Notes: generated from the letters alone by a model not told the origin. DNA of 64,000 nt from Bubalus kerabau (GCF_029407905.1 NC_073626.1:79573482-79637481), one strand, 5' to 3'; counted from the stretch's first letter, positions 12,566 to 23,489 are shown. Program-made: numbers and translations.

Positions 12566-13648
12566 AGACTTGAACTTGTTTTTATTTTGCCAAAGATTGA
12601 AAAATTAGAAATTCCAAAATTGTCAATGGATTTGACAAGTCATTACTCTTATATACAGGAGGGTATAAATGCTAGCCAACAAGTCACTTGGATATATTTT
12701 ATTTCAAAGAGGATGTCTCCTATTAAAAAATGGCTGCCTCTTTGACTTTGCACAGAGTCACCTAGTGAGTATACACCTCAGTCTCTGGTGAGGGAGCCCC
12801 AACTCTGCCCACAGCTGCCCACTCTCCCAGAAGTTGATAATAAAACCAAATCCTGGCTGTTTCCAAGGGAGATCTGGAGAAGAAGCTGGAGGGCAGCCTT
12901 CGGAGGGGCACTCTACTATTCGTAAGGGAGCATGTTTTAAAAAAGTTAAAAGCTGGTTTCAAAGTAAAGATGAAGCAAAGGTTGTAGACTGTGACTTTTT
13001 TCTTAAGTAAGCTTTTCTTTCCTGCGCACGTTGCTAAAATTCAGACCTGGCAACCAGTCTCTTTTAGCTTGCATAGGCTCCGAGCTAGACACAATGCCAA
13101 TGATCAGACAAGGGACATGAAAAGAAAAAGAAATTATGAACAATGATAAAGAGGTTTCTCTGCCTCCTTTTTTAAAAGTAGCTGTTTCCAGACATAGCCT
13201 CAAAAACATAAGGCCCTTGAGAGGAGAGCTATGGGAAGCTCAAGTCTGTTGCCCAGCCAACAGCAGCAGAATCCCAGATAAATCAAAGGTGCGTGACCCA
13301 GTTAGAACCCATTGGGCAAAACAGTAAAGACTAGGATGGTCCATCTTTTGGCCTCCTAATCCTGCATGAGGCCCGACTTAACAACTACACAGAAGCTGAC
13401 TCTAAGGAGACAAAGGATGTGAATATAGGCCAGCGACACTGTTGGCTGTTCCGAGTTGGTTAGAAACAGTGGTGGGCTTAGTCGATGACTAAGTGGGAAG
13501 TTGGACCAGGTAACTTTTCAGGACTGCCTGACTGGATGACTCTGATTGGCCCCAGTCCCATTACTTGAAATCATACATAAATAGAAATAATCTTCTCAAT
13601 AATTCTAGGTAAACCAAGACCATCCTAAAGCATTTAGCATGAACTATG

Positions 13649-13863
13649 GGCTTCCCTTGTAGCTCAGTCGGTTAAGAATCTGCCTGCAGTGCAGGAGACC
13701 TGGGTTCGATTCCTGGGTTGGGAAGATCCCCTGGAGAAGTAAATGGCAACCCACTCCAATATCCTTGCCTGGAAAATCTCATGGACAGAGGAGCCTGGTG
13801 GGCTGCAGTCCATGGGGTCACAAAGAGTCGGGCATGACTGAGCGACTAACACTTACTTACTTC
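13649..13863 (+). repeat. Bov-tA SINE (first of tandem pair)
   Basis: Full Bov-tA preceded by GAACTATG; the next SINE begins after the matching AAACTATG, which looks like the other half of the target-site duplication. Confidence 0.85.
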
Positions 13864-13878
13864 TGATAATATAAACTA

Positions 13879-14097
13879 TGGGCTTCCCTGGTGGCGCTAG
13901 TGGTAAAGAATCCACCTGCCAATGCAGGAGACATAAGAGACATAGGTTCAATTCCTGTGTCAGGAAGATCCCCTGGAGGAGGGCATGGCAACCCACTCCA
14001 GTATTCTTGCCTGGAGAAGTCCATGGACAAGGGAGCCTAGAGGGCTATGGTCCAGGGGGTCGCAAAGAGTTGGACATGACTGAGTGACTGAGTGCAT
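13879..14097 (+). repeat. Bov-tA SINE (second of tandem pair)
   Basis: Complete second copy, same direction, inserted at the edge of the first. Confidence 0.85.
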
Positions 14098-14102
14098 AAT
14101 AA

Positions 14103-14241
14103 TACATGTTTTTATTTATTTATTTTTTTATTGGCCACACAATGTGGCTTGCAGGATTATAGTTCCCTAACCAGGGATCAAACCCGTGCCCACTGCAGTA
14201 GAAGCATGGAGTCCTGACCACTGCACCACCAGGAAAGTCCC
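14103..14241 (-). repeat. CHR-type tRNA-Glu SINE
   Basis: Minus-strand SINE: tail of T-rich words, then 'TTGGCCACACAATGTGGCTT' and head end 'CCACCAGGAAAGTCCC'. CHR SINEs are shared by cetaceans, hippos and ruminants. Confidence 0.8.
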
Positions 14242-14551
14242 AACATGCACTTCTATAAATGGAAGAATGAAAGGAATCAGGCAGAGAAAATGAGAAGTCT
14301 AAAAACTGATGTTATGGAAAGTGTGTGTGTGTACACACATGTATATATAGGCTGATGCTATGCAATTAAATGCAAAAGAAATAATCGCTTTCTTTTTCTT
14401 GAACTCAGGTGAATAGACTTTTATCCCTGCTCAAATTTCAAAATGTTAGTGGCACTGCCCTGGTGGTATTTAGACATGAACAGGAAAACCCCAGCAAGGC
14501 TTGTAGAAGCATGAGGCAGGCCTAGGGCTGTCAGAGACATTACAAGTACCC

Positions 14552-14693
14552 AGTTTTTTTTGTTGTTGCTGATTGTTGTCTTTTTAAAATTTTTAATTTA
14601 TTCTTTGTGGTCATGCCACATTGCATGAAGGATCTTAGTTCCCTGACCAGTGGAATCATGGAGTCCCAACCACTGGACCACCAGGGAAGTCCC
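14552..14693 (-). repeat. CHR-type SINE abutting w14 donor
   Basis: In gene orientation. Its head (minus strand GGGACTTCCCTGGTGGTCCA) starts about 8 bases inside the intron after exon w14; its A-rich tail runs down to about 14552. GGTACT occurs directly on both sides. Confidence 0.8.
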
Positions 14694-14701
14694 TCCAGTA
14701 C

Positions 14702-14831
14702 CTGTTTTAGTCAAAGGGATTGAGAAGAGTTGCTGGAGAAGCTGGTTTTCTGATGCCCTCAGTATGACCACCACATCAGCAGGGAGAGTGTCTCTGTTTT
14801 TCTCAAGAACCCCAGAAGCATCATATAATAC
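14702..14831 (-). CDS. MYO3B: MYO3B exon w14: head segment before loop 2
   Basis: 130 nt: 43 codons plus one base. It encodes VLYDASGVLEKNRDTLPADV then VVILRASENQLLQQLFSIPL and TKT. 'V.Y...G.LEKNRD.LP.D' is the typical myosin run before loop 2. The acceptor is TGTTGCAG and the donor GTACTG. A SINE in gene orientation begins about 8 bases after the donor. The next coding exon (loop 2 and actin-binding part) was not found below this point. Confidence 0.94.
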
Positions 14832-16534
14832 CTGCAACATAAAGAGCAAATCACAAGTGAGCCAATACTGTCCCCATCACAGTGTTGCCAGGCAACACTG
14901 GCATTGCCTGAGGTCAGTTATTAATCGATCTCTGTATAGAATTCATCTTTACACAGCCATGCTTTTAAACCTAGGCCACCAGATAAGGGGGACAACTGAA
15001 ATTTTTGAGAGGCCAGTTTATCTTAACTCCTTGTTCAACTGTTCTTTGATGAAGAGAGTCCTATCAAAGATAAATCACTTCAGAATAATTAAATTGGCCA
15101 CTCACAATATGAGAAGCATCCATCTGATGAGGTTAACACTGCTATTGCCTCCATTTCACTGTGGGCAAACAGAAGCTTAGAGAGAGGCTGAATCATGTGG
15201 CCACGGCCACACATGTCACCAGGGTGGGCAGGCATCCCAACCCGGGCAGATTGGCTCCATGCCTATACACATTTCACCCTCGCTGCTTCCCAAGGTGCTT
15301 GTGGCACCTGAGTGGTGGCTCAGGGGCTCTGAGCATTCTTGGTTCTCAGGGCAAAGGACATTTAGATCAGAGACTTTTTAAGGGATGCTCCAAAGAAATG
15401 AGTTCAAGAAAGGACCCAGAGCCCAGAAAGAAAAAGATCTTTTCTTTTTCCTTTTAAAATTAAGAAAGGACAAGAGGGAAGAAGAGTGGTAGTTAGAAAA
15501 TAGGTGTAAAAGGACAGAGATGGGAAGAGAGGTGCAAAGAAGGGGATGAGAATGGAAGGCGGGAGAGAGGAGAAGAATGGGGACTGGGGATCAGGGTGGA
15601 TGTCTTGTGCAGTCAGCCTCCAACACTAGGGTAAATCAAGTTTTTAGGAGGGAAAACTGGATTGCAATTTCTAGCCAGATCCAAGATAGATGCTGTCATG
15701 TATTATGTGAAGACAAAAACAATCTCTTTACTTACATTAAATTGCTTTCAAACAACATTCAGTCAGGCAAAATTAATTTCCATGCCATGATATGAATGTG
15801 AAAAATAATTTCAACAAGTCTTAAATCAACAAAATAACCCAGAATGCCTTTTATTGAACTCCTACCCATTTTCTGGGCCCAGGGCCTCAGCAGACCCTGC
15901 CGGAACCAATTAGCCATAATTCACATGGCTCCTTAGAGAGTAACATGAGCAATGAATTGTTGGCTACAGGAGGAGGGGATTTCCTGAATCACTCACTAAC
16001 CTCGTTCAGGAACTTGAAACTGAGACTGAGGAATAATGGATGAAAAGTGAAAATTTCAGTTAATGTTGTAAAACCTTAACATCTGGATGATGAAGTGAAT
16101 TTTCCCCCCTTTTTATCTAGACACTTCTGGTGCCCTGTAGCCATATGCTTGTGCTACAAAGTGCTAAAAATTGAGCCCCACTGTGATATTAACCCTCCTT
16201 CATTGCCTACACATCTCCAAATTACTTTTGAATGTGAGCATTCACCACTAAAGGCTGCAAAAGCTATCATGTTTTCTCTCTGGAGAGCTGTCACTTCTAG
16301 GCCAAACCTCAGGTGAGAAGCAGATGGCAACTCTGTGGGCCACCCCAGCAAGAAATTGCTTTTTTGCCAGGGGCTACTTTCCATGAGCAACATCACTGAG
16401 AAGGTTTAAGAATTATGATTAGGTATTCAAGAAGAATTAAAAGGAGAAAGAAATCTGCAAGCAATTTCATGAGTGCCACAAACAGAGTACTGTGGACACT
16501 CGTTCCTTGTCAAAATTCAGGTTTAATAACTCAC
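14832..16534 (-). other. MYO3B: MYO3B intron w13/w14 (1,703 bp)
   Basis: Unique sequence with a purine-rich stretch at about 15465-15600; no repeat family or exon recognised. Confidence 0.8.
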
Positions 16535-16623
16535 CTTTCCAGCATAGTGCTGAATGCCAAAGCACAGCTCCATTCCTTTGGGCCTCCAGAAGTATTTGCA
16601 TCGAAGATTATCTTCAAATTTAT
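16535..16623 (-). CDS. MYO3B: MYO3B exon w13: short head exon, IQHYAGK
   Basis: 89 nt: two bases closing an Asp codon and 29 codons, KFEDNLRCKYFWRPKGMELC then FGIQHYAGK. No initiator codon opens this exon, so it is too short to stand out as an open frame, but 'F.I.HYAGKV.Y' is a hallmark of myosin heads and continues directly into w14. The acceptor is CCACACAG and the donor GTGAGT. Confidence 0.95.
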
Positions 16624-17840
16624 CTGTGTGGATTTTCATGTTTAAAAGTTACAATGTGAACTCTTTGGTCCTTTAGACAAAAATATGCTCCTCAAATCAC
16701 GATGACTCAGAGTAAGGAACTTCAGAGTAGCCTGATATTATTCTTATTTGTACAGTGATGGAGAAAGATCCCCTCCCCACTCCCCCCGTACATGATGGGC
16801 ATTTACAATCAAGTTCTCATCTAGCTGTTTCATATTGTCTTTTGTGTCAAGCTGATCTCGATGATACCATGTTCTGCTCTGAGAACTCCAAGAATAAACA
16901 CTGATGACACCAGAAAACCAACCAATTAGCTTTAGAACCATGAAGATACTCCATGGAAGGCAAATAATCCTGGTTTATATTCCTCTTGACAACTTGCGAC
17001 AATTTTATAGCTAAAAGGAAGTCAAAGGTGGCAGTCTCAACTCCTAGAAGCGAATCTCTCCCACAAATCAATTTTCTATCTGGGAAAAAGGCTTGAAACT
17101 TCCTCTCCATCCCTCTCCAGATAATTTTGCTGCTGTGGTCAAGGATGGCCTACTCTGTGTGAGGAACTGTGCTAAGCAGTGAAGGGATGCAGCGGTTGGA
17201 CTTTGTTGCCCAAGGATCTCACAAAGTGAGAGATGGGTCACACGCAACGCTGAAGATTGACAAAGGAGGACGAGGAGGTGGAGAGGTATGGGGGTAAGTA
17301 CAGAGGACTCCAAATGCCAGAAGGAGATGTTTTACCATCACTCCACAGACAATGGTAATTTAATGAAAAGGTGGCTTTACAAAAACAGTATTAGGTGGGA
17401 TGCCCAGCATAAAATATGAGCCAGGAAGCCAGGACATCAGCAGGGCTTCTATACAAAGTTGTACTAAAGATGGCTGGAGGTCCAGGTAGAGATATGAGAG
17501 AAGGGCATGAAAAAGGAGGGGTATCAAGTGTTGGTCATGGAAAATAAGGGGAACAGAAGATGTGAAAATGATACTGACATAGGGTAAAGGTAATTTGCTT
17601 TACAGAAACAGGAAAGTGAGGAGAGTTTGAGAAATGGTGATGGGTTTGCTTTAACACACAAATCCTACCAGGATGTGTTATGTTCTGAATATTTCAATTT
17701 ATTAAAAGCAGAGTCTCTATTTTCACAATCACCAGGTAGCCAAAATACACAGGAAGGATTCCATAAACCATCTGATGATATGAGCCAAATAGCCAAGTTC
17801 TCTTCTGCACATATGTATGCCTTTTCTAAAAGGTACCTAC
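16624..17840 (-). other. MYO3B: MYO3B intron w12/w13 (1,217 bp)
   Basis: Unique sequence; no clear repeat. Short antisense or sense open frames here show no known domain. Confidence 0.8.
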
Positions 17841-17994
17841 CGACTAGGGTCTGGTCCGTTGCCTGAGGAAACCGACTTTCCTCATCCAAAAGTGCAAGCA
17901 GTCCCAGGGGTTTCTGGAGGAACATATCCAAGAGGGGGCGATTGTCCTCATACTCCACGGGTGTAGCGTCAATGCCCTCGTTCTGATACTCCAT
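17841..17994 (-). CDS. MYO3B: MYO3B exon w12: lower 50K head
   Basis: 154 nt: 51 codons plus one base. It encodes MEYQNEGIDATPVEYEDNRP then LLDMFLQKPLGLLALLDEES and RFPQATDQTLV. 'LLDEESRFPQATDQTL' is the myosin 'LLDEE..FP.atd.tl' signature. The exon happens to start with ATG because the acceptor (TTCCAG) falls before an internal Met. The donor is GTAGGT. A frame reading past the donor is intron. Confidence 0.95.
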
Positions 17995-19234
17995 CTGGAA
18001 GGAAATGGATCGTGACTCACTTCAGCCCAGTACTGGCCTAGGTACCACCAGGCTGCATGCACTTTGTCTGTCTGGCAACACTGAACAGGGTGTGTTTTAT
18101 GTGAGTAGGACAGGATTGAAGCTCAGGATTTAAGACTGACCTACAGGGAGCCTATGGCAGGTGGTAAGGTTGGCAACAGAACCTTGGCTCTCTGTCTCTC
18201 TCTGTCTCTCAGACATGCACTTGGTAACTCAAATTGAGAAGCTGATACAGAAAGGAAGGGAAGCTGAAATTTTTTTGTTCTGGTGACAAGTATGGTTGAA
18301 ACCAGGAGGAAACCAGATTTCTGTCTTCGGCAAGGTAATCATCTTGAACTAAAAAAAAACTAAAAGGAACTCCAGATTTCCTGGGAAAATAAATGGAAGT
18401 AAACTGGATTGAAACAAGGTCAGTTTTGTACAAGATGGGTGGGGGAGGAGTGCATTGTGGATTTGTCCAGTTTCCATGATAAAACCAATACCGGTGTTTT
18501 TAGTCCATGACTTTGTCTTTATCTAACCTAGCAGTTTAATGTGTCCCTTGCTCTTACATTAAAACAAGGGGTTTGGTCAGAATGTTTAGTTTTTACAACT
18601 ATATATTCTCTCTTCATATAGGAGAGCCTTGGGGTTGGGTTCGGGTTGAGGTGGAGGATAAAGGCCCCAGACTTTGGGTCCACTAGCTTTTCATCCTGTT
18701 TTATTTGCCATTAGACTCATGGGGGGAAGATTTCCATGTTGAGAAAACCAAGAACATATCTTACTCCTCCCTGAAGATACCAATCCACTTCTGGTGGGGT
18801 CTAATATGCAGGAGACAGGGGATTCATATGGTCAGTGAGGGAGTTAAGGAAACCAAGAACCTTATCCTGAGTTCCAGATCATCCGGTATCATTTGGGACG
18901 TGATCACAAATATTTTTAGTTAAATAAAGCAGAAGAGAATGTAGCATTTTGGGCAATGCATATGAATCAGTTTGGAAACAGCATTTAAATAATTGGCTTG
19001 TCACCAGCTTCACTCAAGGGAGGAACCTTTCTGTACCTTTCCACAGAAATCGAGACCTCTTTTTATCAAGCTACATTTAGACTGTCGAGTTATTTTGACA
19101 GGACTGCCTCATCAGTGGTTTTTCTTTGGAGTCTTTGACCTGTTAACCTCACTAACAAGGTTTCTGCTTCCAACTCTGGGCAGCCTGCAGGCACGTTCCC
19201 CACCAGGTCCAGGGCCTTCAGAGTTCACTGTTAC
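17995..19234 (-). other. MYO3B: MYO3B intron w11/w12 (1,240 bp)
   Basis: Unique sequence with a short CT-rich run near 18190-18210; nothing else recognised. Confidence 0.8.
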
Positions 19235-19382
19235 CTGCTCGAGAGCAAAAACATGCTGATTGAAATAGTACTGAATTTGCTCATTGGCGATATTTATGCA
19301 GAGCTGCTCAAATGAATTTCTCTGAAAGTTTTCGAATCCAAAAATGTCCAAGATCCCCACATTCATACCATCATCTGCAGTA
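19235..19382 (-). CDS. MYO3B: MYO3B exon w11: switch II and relay helix
   Basis: 148 nt: one base and 49 codons. It encodes TADDGMNVGILDIFGFENFQ then RNSFEQLCINIANEQIQYYF and NQHVFALEQ. DIFGFE is switch II; NSFEQLCINIANEQ is the start of the relay helix. The acceptor is CTCATGCAG and the donor GTAACA. A second AG lies 8 bases inside the exon; its use would read a stop codon at once (TG joined to A). The Cys-Thr-Ala-Asp-Asp linker ahead of switch II is shorter than in MYO3A. Confidence 0.95.
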
Positions 19383-19849
19383 CTGCATGAGAGAGAAGAA
19401 TAAAACCTTTTAGAGAAGGAAACAGCAGTCTCAGGGCAGTGAAAATATTCCTGCCTACATTTTTATCTACACATGTAGCTACTCAGGGCAAGCGGCATCC
19501 TGCCGCCTTTCAGAAAGGAACAGTCTCTGTGTTAAACAGTTGGTTTCCTAAGTCTTTCAACAGTACCTCCAACTTCTCTTCTTTTAAGCAGCAAAATTTC
19601 AAATTTTCCTCAGGAGCTCCATCTATAGAGAGATTAAAGAGGAGCCACCCTATTTGAAGGGGTTGGAACTGCTGCTCATTTATTCTTCTACTTTCTCACC
19701 CACAAGGCTTAGTTAGAAGAAGACTCTAGAATTTGATACTATCAGTTCCTCCACAATCTAGAAAACACTAATGCTTAGCACAGATAAAGCTGTAGAAGTA
19801 GCAATACTGTGAGATTTCTGCGCTTTAACACTTCTCGTGAAACGTCTCA

Positions 19850-19990
19850 GTTGATTCTAAAAACAGCAGCAGGAGGAGGATATTATTCTCATTTTACAGA
19901 TGAGGAAACTATGACTTAGGATGTGCACAGATGAAGCTATGGAGTCTGGATGCAAACCCAGTTTGCCCAGCTCCCAGCTAAGCTTGTTCT
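19850..19990 (-). repeat. MIR SINE fragment
   Basis: 'CTCATTTTACAGATGAGGAA' is the characteristic MIR core, minus orientation. Confidence 0.75.
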
Positions 19991-20184
19991 TTTAAATACC
20001 ATAATGCAGTGGCTCTGTAATCATGAGCCTCTCAGGTGTAAATACACCATCTTTTAAAGGAGATGCCCTGAGATCTTCATTAAAGAAAACCCAAGAGAAG
20101 ACCAAATGCTTCCTCTTGGAAATTCTAGGAGACACTGGGGTCAATGACAGCTCTCCTCAAGGTCTCTGCTCGTCGGGGGAACTT

Positions 20185-20186
20185 GC
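20185..20186 (-). promoter_or_regulatory. MYO3B: Non-canonical GC splice donor of intron w10/w11
   Basis: The minus strand reads TG, then GCAAGT, at the end of exon w10. No GT donor near it keeps the frame, while the GC donor joins with the w11 acceptor to make an uninterrupted Cys codon. GC donors with a GCAAGT body are the accepted minor variant of U2 introns. Confidence 0.85.
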
Positions 20187-20397
20187 CATATGTTTTTGTC
20201 TGGCTGCAGGAGTGTATTGATGCGATTTACGATCCAGCTGAAAAGCCTCCCGTACAGGCCTTTGGACATGGCGTCTCTGACGTCCGAGGCCCTGTCCACA
20301 GTGTTGGCGCGGATGATGGTCTCGCCCCGGGTGACCACGCAGTGTGAGGTGAGAGCCTCCTGGAGCTCTTCAGGGCTGATGCAGAGAACCGAGGCAG
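20187..20397 (-). CDS. MYO3B: MYO3B exon w10: cardiomyopathy loop with TEDS residue; GC donor
   Basis: 211 nt: two bases, 69 codons, two bases. It encodes ASVLCISPEELQEALTSHCV then VTRGETIIRANTVDRASDVR and DAMSKGLYGRLFSWIVNRIN. The Glu of GETII is sixteen residues before the conserved DAMSK block, the TEDS position, so an acidic residue is fixed there and phosphorylation is not needed. The acceptor is TCTTCTAG. The donor after 20187 reads GCAAGT, not GT: the codon opened by its last two bases (TG) is closed by T in w11, giving Cys. Confidence 0.94.
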
Positions 20398-21154
20398 CTA
20401 GAAGACAGGGTGAGGATAATGCTGGAGGAGGCAGACATCCATCTGTCCAGCCAGCCAGCCAGCCAGTTAGCCAGCATTCATTCAACATCAGCCATGTGCC
20501 AGGCTGTATCTTCGGAACTTCAGAGCCAAGGATAAACATGTGGGGCCCTGAACCCCAAGAAACACCTAGACTGATGCAGTGCCTCCCAAACTGTTTTGAA
20601 AGCTCTTTACATGTGTTAGATGAAAAAAATATGGAAGGAGGTGGTCTTTGACCAAATTAGTTGGAGCAATTGTTGGAGAGTATAGTCTGCTCTCAGAAAA
20701 TCACAAAGCACATTAGCATAGTTAAGTGCTATAGTTTAACACAAGAGATGTTATTTAAATCAGTTTTTTTTTCTAACTCAGGAATCTTATTCCTTGTGCC
20801 ATTATTATTACTTGTGGAAATTTTAAAATAAATAGGTGCATGTGTTATCCCCTCCAGATGCTGATTCAGTGAATTCAGAGTGAGGTCCAACCTCTCATAT
20901 CTTTTTCAAAAATTTGTAGATGATTTTTAAAAGCAGCCATTGGTGAGAATCACTGCCCAAAGTTACCTGCCATGGACTTTTCAGAAGAACATCTACGTAC
21001 TTGCCACTTATGAAATGAATGCTGATGTTCTACAAGATATTCTCTGGGAAATACTGGTTAGAGAAAACACATTATATCTTCGAGTCTTGAAAAACTACCC
21101 AAGTAAAAGAAACGTGTACTTTGGCAACACAATGCACACGAATCAAATAATTAC
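20398..21154 (-). other. MYO3B: MYO3B intron w9/w10 (757 bp)
   Basis: Mostly unique; a short CCAG-type tetranucleotide run lies at 20441-20467, about 45 bases from the w10 acceptor. Confidence 0.8.
20441..20467 (+). repeat. CCAG short tandem repeat
   Basis: About five CCAG units with one variant, close to the acceptor of exon w10. Confidence 0.7.
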
Positions 21155-21281
21155 CATTTTCCAAGGCTTCTGCATTGGGCACCTCACTTTTATCAGTTTG
21201 ATGCTGAGAGGAAATAGCTGCAAACTCAATGTTTCCAATATTCAAAATCCCAGCTAATATCCTGTACACTGAGTGCACCTC
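21155..21281 (-). CDS. MYO3B: MYO3B exon w9: upper 50K head, LAGILNIGNIEF
   Basis: 127 nt: 42 codons plus one base. It encodes EVHSVYRILAGILNIGNIEF then AAISSQHQTDKSEVPNAEALEN. 'ILAGILNIGNIEF' is the class III form of the widely conserved 'lAaiLhLGNi.F' motif. The acceptor is CTTTTCAG and the donor GTAATT. The first in-frame initiator-like codon (GTG) is not a start; the frame is fixed by the splice acceptor. Confidence 0.94.
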
Positions 21282-21704
21282 CTGAAAAGGACATCAAGAA
21301 TCATGTTTGTTCATTGCCAATCAAACCAGTAAACTTACCAGCACTGTGGCAGAAACCACTAGTCCACCCACATCCATCTCCACCCCGCTGTCCTGGGCAT
21401 ACAAACAACGTCCAAGCCTTCTTTGCAGTTAGGCCATGTAACTAAATTCTTAACAAAGGAACAGGCAGAATGAGGTGGGCCATTTCTGGGCTTTCCTTAT
21501 AGAAGGCATGCCTCCTTCAAGACTTTTTTTCCCTTACTGCTGGATTGAACTCCCACCCATCCACCTTCAATCATGCCACTGATTAGAATGCCTGAGACCA
21601 ATGACTCGATGGAACAGAGATGTTCTACAGTCTGAACCTCTTGCCTTGGAATGCTTACATTAGAGAGAACTGTTCTTTGTTCTTTAAGACACTTTTAGCC
21701 TTTC

Positions 21705-22155
21705 AATTCAGTTCAGTTCAGTCGCTCAGTCATGTCCGACTCTTTGCGACCCCATGAATCGCAGCACGCCAGGCCTCCCTGTCCATCACCAACTCCTGGA
21801 GTTCACCCAGACTCACGTCCATCGAGTCAATGATGCCATCCAGCCATCTCATCCTCTGTCGTCCCCTTCTCCTCCTGCCCCCAATCCCTCCCAGCATCAG
21901 AGTCTTTTCCAATGAGTCAATTCTTCGCATGAGGTGGCCAAAGTACTGGAGTTTCAGCTTTAGCATCATTCCTTCCAAAGAAATCCCAGGGCTGATCTCC
22001 TTCAGAATGGACTGGTTGGATCTCCTTACAGTCCAAGGGACTCTCAAGAGTCTTCTCCAACACCACAGTTCAAAAGCATCAATTCTTCGGCACTCAGCCT
22101 TCTTCACAGTCCAACTCTCACATCCATACATGACCACAGGAAAAACCATAGCCAC
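21705..22155 (-). repeat. BovB LINE 3' fragment
   Basis: Minus-strand tail of BovB, beginning with TTCAG units. Its frame includes 'MVFPVVMYGCESWTVKKAEC' and 'ELWCWRRLLRVPW' (C-terminal part of the reverse-transcriptase protein). 5' truncated; inactive. Confidence 0.9.
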
Positions 22156-22429
22156 CCTAGCTAATACCAGCTCCCAAATTCAAGTATGGGTCTTTCTTCA
22201 AGACAAGAGTAGAGATGTTTCCTTATCGTCTTGAATATAGCTTATATGAAATAGTTGGAGGGCATTCATTGATGTTTCATTAGAACATCTGAAGTTAAAT
22301 TATAGAGTATATAGTTATGAATGAGGTCAAAGCATTTTGAAAGACTCACTAGAAATTACCTGTCATGTTTTACTACAATAAGAAATAAACGTCTGGTCTT
22401 CATACCCATTTCCGACACAAGAGTTTCTA

Positions 22430-23125
22430 CAACTCTAGGACTTCTTGAGCGATAGATAGAGCCGAGAAGGGTGTCCTTTGTTCATCACAATAAGCCCCTT
22501 TCATCCACATCTGAGTTTGTGCTAAAGAGGAGACTCTTGGGGGATGGGTGTGCTGGTTGTCAGAGGAACCAACGATGTGATTAAAGGGTTGGAAATCTTA
22601 GCCGGACTCCAGACTTCAATGAGGGCACAGGGCTTGAGATCGAATCAATCATCAATAGGCAATGACTTGATCAGGCATGCCTAGGTAACAGAGCCTCCCC
22701 TAAAACCCCTAATTGACCAGGTTTGGCGAACTTCTGGGTTGGCAAACGCATGAAGGTGAAAAGAGGAGGTGGTGCCTCCTCTTCTAAGACCTTGCCCTAT
22801 AAATCTTTTCCACTTGTCTGTTCCTCAGTTGCATCCTTTATAATAAACCAGGAATATTAAGTGAACTGCTTTCCTGAGTTCTATGAATCCTTCTAGCAAA
22901 TTATTGAACTTGAAGAGGAGGGTCTTGGGAACTCTCTATGTACAGGCTGTCCATTAGAAATAGGAAAATTTGGGAGTTGCAACTGGTACCTGAGGTTGGG
23001 GCAGTCCTGTGGGAGTAAGCCCCTAACTTGTATAATTTGAAGCTAACTTGAGGTAGACAGTGTCAGAATTGAACTGAACTGTAGGAGAACTGGTTAGTAT
23101 GGGGAAGAAAACTCTACACATTTGG
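22430..23125 (+). repeat. Old LTR-like element, copy 1
   Basis: Contains 'CCTTTATAATAAACCAGGAA', then 'GAGTTCTATGAATCCTTCTA' and later 'GACAGTGTCAGAATTGAACT'. Looks like a solo LTR of an ancient endogenous retrovirus with a polyadenylation signal. Shares these words with 38865-39655. No coding region. Confidence 0.5.
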
Positions 23126-23470
23126 TAAGAATAGAAATGATTTGTGATGATGTAAGTCCTATTTTTATATTGAAGGTGGAATACGTAAGAATAATTAATG
23201 GTAAAAAAAAAAAAGTACAATTATTTGTTTAAATATTTGCATTTCCTATAGGCGAGAAATGAAATACATAGCCAGGAAATCCCTGTATCTTATGCTTATA
23301 GATAAAGTACTTTGACTAAAAATACTCAGGCTGGGTACTTGATTTAGTACTATACATAGCAGCAAACTAATAGAAACTGTCATTAGACCATTGAGAACGC
23401 ATTGCCTCTGAATTGAGCCTTTTCTGCAAACACTGCTCAGTAAAGCCAAAAAACTGAACATGGACCGTAA

Positions 23471-23489
23471 TAGTGACATCTGCTGGATA
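23471..23489 (-). promoter_or_regulatory. Weaker CTCF-like motif
   Basis: The minus strand reads TATCCAGCAGATGTCACTA, agreeing with 17 of 19 consensus positions, but one mismatch replaces a normally invariant G. Lower priority than the 12.55-kb site. Confidence 0.3.

Larger units (their letters stand above)
1..14701 (-). other. MYO3B: MYO3B intron downstream of w14 (partial, 14.7 kb)
   Basis: No further myosin exon was found by eye, so this is treated as one long intron running off the window. Contents: about ten Bov-tA/Bov-A2 SINEs, a degraded L1 fragment, three old LTR-like pieces, L2-like pieces, a 17-base G run and a CTCF-like motif. 265-2480, 3700-5158, 9010-10900 and 11715-13640 appear unique or too old to recognise. 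A small, poorly conserved exon could have been missed. Confidence 0.6.
19383..20186 (-). other. MYO3B: MYO3B intron w10/w11 (804 bp, GC-AG)
   Basis: Begins with GC and ends with AG on the minus strand. Contains a MIR fragment (19850-19990); otherwise unique. Confidence 0.85.

Noticed and set aside
12165..12608. 147-codon plus-strand open frame
   Set aside because: Low-complexity Lys-rich composition, no known domain, no splice or promoter context.
1..14701. Search for the next MYO3B exon (loop 2, actin-binding segment) on the minus strand
   Set aside because: No frame with the expected myosin motifs was recognised. It probably lies beyond position 1, but a short exon could be missed by eye.
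14650..15180. 176-codon plus-strand open frame
   Set aside because: It overlaps exon w14 on the opposite strand and part of the SINE; no domain. An antisense shadow.
20190..20651. 153-codon plus-strand open frame
   Set aside because: Antisense shadow of exon w10 with a CCAG repeat.
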